From contig DASSWG010000022.1 of the NCBI GenBank assembly GCA_035705295.1, positions 1 to 43,346 of the forward strand: a stretch of 43,346 nucleotides of DNA. Direction: 5' to 3'. Numbering within the stretch: position 1 is the first letter of the stretch; every line of letters begins with the position of its first letter. Of this stretch, positions 40,862 to 43,346 are shown piece by piece. The position numbers and the translations under genes were made by a program. The notes beneath the pieces were generated by a model. The model did no database searches. It worked only from the letters and a program-made list of their open reading frames with translations, and had not been told where the DNA came from. This stretch comes from DASSWG01 sp035705295. Lineage in GTDB: Bacteria; Bacteroidota; Bacteroidia; Flavobacteriales; Flavobacteriaceae.

Positions 40862-41971
40862 CTATCGGGGAGCCTTGGGTTGAACCGGGTTCCAAATTTT
40901 AATTTGGTCGTCTTTGTCCAATCCTTTTGTTACCTCCACAAAAATTCCATCGCTCACGCCCAGTTCAATGTTTTGCCTTTTGAATTCCTGATCGCCGGTT
41001 TTCACTTCCACATAGGTTTGTTTTGTTTGCGGATCGAATTGCACCAAAGCTTCTTTTATGGAAAGCACCTCTTCGGCCTTTGCCAAAATAATGGAGGCAT
41101 TGGCGCTCAATCCGGCTCGGATAAAAGTGCTGTCGCGGTTGGCCAAAGTGCCTTCGATTTCGAATTGTACGGCACCGTTTTCTTCGATTCCCTTTGGGGC
41201 AATGTAATCCAAAACGGCGTCGAAGGTTTTGTTTTCAATGGCGCCCACTTTTATTTCCAACGGAAGTCCTTCTTTGATTTTTCCCACCTCCGATTCGTCC
41301 ACTTTTCCTTTGAAGATCATTTCGCCCACATCGGCTATGGAAGCAATCGTGGTACCTTCGTTGAAATTATTGGCCTGTATCACTTGGTTGCCTTCTTTTA
41401 CGGGAACTTCCAATACCATTCCAGAAATCGTTGCCTTGATTTTTGTGTTGGCGGCGTTCCCTAACCCGCTTGTGGTTCCGGTTTTGATAATTTCGTAGGT
41501 TTCCTGGGCCGACTCGTAGGTCAGTTTTGCCTGTTGAAAAGCTACTTCCGCTTGGTCGAAATCATTGGCGGAAATCACACCTTTGTCGTACAGTTCCTTT
41601 TGGCGGTTGTAAACTTTCCGTTGGTTGTCCAACGCAATTTTTGCCGAGGCAATTTGGTTTTTACTTTCGACCAAGTTCGGCACATTTGGCACCACGGCAA
41701 GTTCGGCGATCAAATCACCCGCTTCAACAATTTCGCCGGCTTCAACATAAATTTTATCGATGATTCCGGAAATATTTGGCTTTATGAGGATTTCTTCTTC
41801 GGGAACGATACTTCCGGTGGCCACGGTTTTTTTGACGATGGTCCTAATTTCAGGACTTTCGGTTTCAAAAACCACCGGACTTTCCTGGTTTTTCTGAAAT
41901 AAATAGTACAAAGCGCCCACAAAAGTGATCGCGATCAATACCAAAATGGCAATGGTGATTGTTTTCTTCAT
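40862..41971 (-). CDS. Efflux periplasmic adaptor subunit (HlyD/MacA type), first copy
   Basis: A 369-residue membrane-fusion protein with an N-terminal anchor (about residues 5-25, ITIAILVLIAITFVGALYYLF). The lipoyl half IKPNISGIIDKIYVEAGEIVEAGDLIAEL comes next, then a coiled coil (about 100-155), IKATISGMVLEVPVKEGNQV, and a beta-barrel domain. It is shorter than the second adaptor and differs clearly in sequence, so the two are not a recent duplication. It follows the permease across a 67-bp gap that is mostly a five-unit heptamer array, which could affect its translation. Confidence 0.93.
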   Translation of the reverse strand: MKKTITIAILVLIAITFVGALYYLFQKNQESPVVFETESPEIRTIVKKTVATGSIVPEEEILIKPNISGIIDKIYVEAGEIVEAGDLIAELAVVPNVPNLVESKNQIASAKIALDNQRKVYNRQKELYDKGVISANDFDQAEVAFQQAKLTYESAQETYEIIKTGTTSGLGNAANTKIKATISGMVLEVPVKEGNQVIQANNFNEGTTIASIADVGEMIFKGKVDESEVGKIKEGLPLEIKVGAIENKTFDAVLDYIAPKGIEENGAVQFEIEGTLANRDSTFIRAGLSANASIILAKAEEVLSIKEALVQFDPQTKQTYVEVKTGDQEFKRQNIELGVSDGIFVEVTKGLDKDDQIKIWNPVQPKAPR

Positions 41972-41992
41972 AATTGGTTTATTAAACAGAAC

Positions 41993-42031
41993 AATTCTTA
42001 ATTCTTAATTCTTAATTCTTAATTCTTAATT
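41993..42031 (+). repeat. Five perfect heptamers upstream of the first adaptor
   Basis: AATTCTT occurs five times in tandem (41993-42027), then AATT. It occupies the gap between the permease stop (42039) and the adaptor ATG (41971), with its nearest end 22 bp before the ATG. It is the most regular array in the window. Confidence 0.92.
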
Positions 42032-42038
42032 ATATTTA

Positions 42039-43301
42039 TTATTCGGTATGCAGCGCATCGACCGGTTTGACCCGAATGGCGTTTTGCGCGGGGATCATTC
42101 CTGCGAACAATCCGGAAATGATCAAAATGAACAAAGCGGTGACCACGACCCCAAGGTTGACGCTCGGGTTCAGGAACATCATATCGGAAGTGTCCATTTG
42201 ATCCAATTTCCAGTTCACGACAGCCAAAACACCAGTCGCCATTGCAATCCCGACCATTCCGGAAATAATGGTCAAAAAAATCGATTCCAACAAAACCTGC
42301 CCACGAATGGACCACGGGGTTGCGCCCAACGCGCGACGAATGCCAATTTCTTTGGTGCGTTCTTTCACGACGATCAGCATAATGTTACTGATACCAATAA
42401 TTCCCGACAACAATACCAAGATGCCCACAAAATAGGCAACGGCGTTCAAAGCGGAAAACAAGCCGTTGATTTTGTTGAATTCTTCGTACAAATCAAAATT
42501 TCCCACCGCGCTGTCGTCTTGTGGGTGAATGGAGTGCCGGGTTTTCACCACTTCAATAATGTCATCTTTCAATTCGGTGATCGAAAAATCATTTTTGGCC
42601 GTGATGGCCATCCACCCCACATCGTTTCCACGGTTAAACGCTTGCGAAAAAGTGGTGAACGGAACATAAATTTCTTTCTGCGCGGCTTCGGCGTTCCCAT
42701 TGTTTCCCTTTTTCTTGTAGGTTCCGATGACCATAAAATTCACGCCGTTTATTTTTAGGTAGCTTCCCAAAACTTCCTCGCCCTTTTCATAAAGTGCGGT
42801 TCGTACGCCGTTGCCGATAATGGCCACTTTTCGTTTGTTTTCAATGTCGTTGTGGTTGATGAACCTGCCGGAAGTAATGTCCATCGGTTGTTGGTTGATG
42901 ATCGCCGGATAATCGCCATAAACGTTGAAAGCTCCACTTTTCAGCCCACGCACCACATTGTTGCTTCCTCCAAAACCGCCCAATTGGTTTCTCGGGGAAA
43001 CATATTTCAAGCCATCCACGTTTTGTTTTATCGCTGCCACATCGCCAATTTCAAAATTATAGCGCCTTCCTTTGGGCAAACCTTTGTAGGGTTTGGTCGT
43101 GGTTTGCGCCCACATAAACATGGAATTAGTGGCCAAACCGGAAAAACCTTGTTTCACGCCGTTTTCCAATCCATTTCCGGCAGCGAGCAAAATTACCAAA
43201 ATAAAAATGCCCCAAACCACGCCCACGGCCGTCAAAATGGTACGCACCCAATTCGCGGTCAGCGATTCCAATATTTCGTTCCATTTGTCTTTGTTGAACA
43301 T
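42039..43301 (-). CDS. MacB-like ABC transporter permease
   Basis: Inner-membrane subunit of a type VII (MacB/LolC-like) ABC exporter. The 420-residue protein has an N-terminal membrane segment (about residues 18-40, RTILTAVGVVWGIFILVILL), a large periplasmic MacB_PCD domain, and a C-terminal FtsX domain with three membrane segments and the coupling motif KERTKEIGIRRALGA. No ATPase domain is present; the ATPase should be a separate gene, probably upstream beyond the window. It heads the visible operon permease-adaptor-TolC-adaptor-tsaB. Confidence 0.92.
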   Translation of the reverse strand: MFNKDKWNEILESLTANWVRTILTAVGVVWGIFILVILLAAGNGLENGVKQGFSGLATNSMFMWAQTTTKPYKGLPKGRRYNFEIGDVAAIKQNVDGLKYVSPRNQLGGFGGSNNVVRGLKSGAFNVYGDYPAIINQQPMDITSGRFINHNDIENKRKVAIIGNGVRTALYEKGEEVLGSYLKINGVNFMVIGTYKKKGNNGNAEAAQKEIYVPFTTFSQAFNRGNDVGWMAITAKNDFSITELKDDIIEVVKTRHSIHPQDDSAVGNFDLYEEFNKINGLFSALNAVAYFVGILVLLSGIIGISNIMLIVVKERTKEIGIRRALGATPWSIRGQVLLESIFLTIISGMVGIAMATGVLAVVNWKLDQMDTSDMMFLNPSVNLGVVVTALFILIISGLFAGMIPAQNAIRVKPVDALHTE

Positions 43302-43313
43302 TTTTTTTATTTG

Positions 43314-43346
43314 GTGATCGGTTATTTTGTGATCGGTGATCGGTTA
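43314..43346 (+). repeat. Period-7 array upstream of the permease, running off the window
   Basis: GTGATCG, GTTATTTT (8 nt), GTGATCG, GTGATCG, GTTA. On the minus strand the unit reads CGATCAC, the same as in the array before miaE (5601-5640). It starts 13 bp before the permease ATG and continues past the window edge. Confidence 0.85.

Noticed and set aside
1..43346. CRISPR array, prophage, insertion sequence or defence island
   Set aside because: No direct repeats with unique spacers, transposase, integrase, capsid or restriction genes were seen; the only mobile-type genes are the toxin-antitoxin pair.

Overview
The window is a chromosomal segment of a member of the Bacteroidota, most probably family Flavobacteriaceae. 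Support comes from the protein types (DUF3822 next to rsmD, a DnaX without the four-Cys zinc module, the split MutA/MutB methylmalonyl-CoA mutase, a PiT transporter fused to a PhoU-like tail, two L,D-transpeptidase types), from promoters of the TTTG/TAnnTTTG kind typical of this phylum, and from weak Shine-Dalgarno sequences. Coding is dense, mostly housekeeping, with no prophage, CRISPR array, insertion sequence or integrase.

Layout. 1-3.4 kb: an edge-truncated RecD-like helicase (-), then an overlapping trio of a membrane-anchored unknown, DUF3822 and rsmD (+). 3.4-3.7 kb: RNase P RNA (-). 3.8-6.2 kb: dnaX and miaE (+). 6.25-13.4 kb: a long minus-strand run pyrR-pyrB-unknown-rnz-pdxH-sixA-ppk1-ppx, joining pyrimidine synthesis, tRNA 3' processing, PLP synthesis and polyphosphate metabolism. 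13.5-17.5 kb: dnaK, umuDC and tRNA-Pro(GGG), all minus. 17.7-21.5 kb: a Bcr/CflA-type exporter, a helical unknown, and a lipoprotein sugar dehydrogenase followed by a lipoprotein cytochrome c. 21.6-26.7 kb: udk, ftsB, mutA, a toxin-antitoxin pair, mutB. 27-31.8 kb: clpP, two GNAT proteins, two convergent L,D-transpeptidases and an Nfu protein with two N-domains. 31.9-37.3 kb: PiT-PhoU, a DUF255 thioredoxin-like protein and a MscS channel. 37.4-43.3 kb: a minus-strand efflux operon (MacB-like permease, adaptor, TolC, second adaptor) ending in tsaB.

The most unusual signal is not a gene. Eight places carry short imperfect tandem arrays whose unit sequences differ but whose period is almost always 7 nt (occasional 8-nt units). 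Five lie just upstream of protein genes (miaE, pdxH, pyrB, an adaptor, the permease), one lies at the 5' side of tRNA-Pro, and one lies between convergent genes. One is inside the start of mutB, where it encodes a linker of about 25 residues. The pyrB-side array also supplies the last codons and stop of pyrR. A second class, short GC-rich palindromes, sits in frame inside ppk1 and mutB, inside RNase P RNA, and beside tRNA-Pro. Together they suggest small sequence elements entering genes without breaking them.

Other points: a ten-A run in dnaX at the end of the clamp-loader core, where slippage either way meets a stop within a few codons (a candidate gamma/tau switch); a UmuD in which both catalytic positions (Ser60, Lys97) are replaced, behind two GGAA-N3-TTCC operators; a 22-bp perfect palindrome before the sugar dehydrogenase; and a toxin-antitoxin pair between mutA and mutB with its own promoter. 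Product calls rest on reading motifs and remembered family features; no searches were run.
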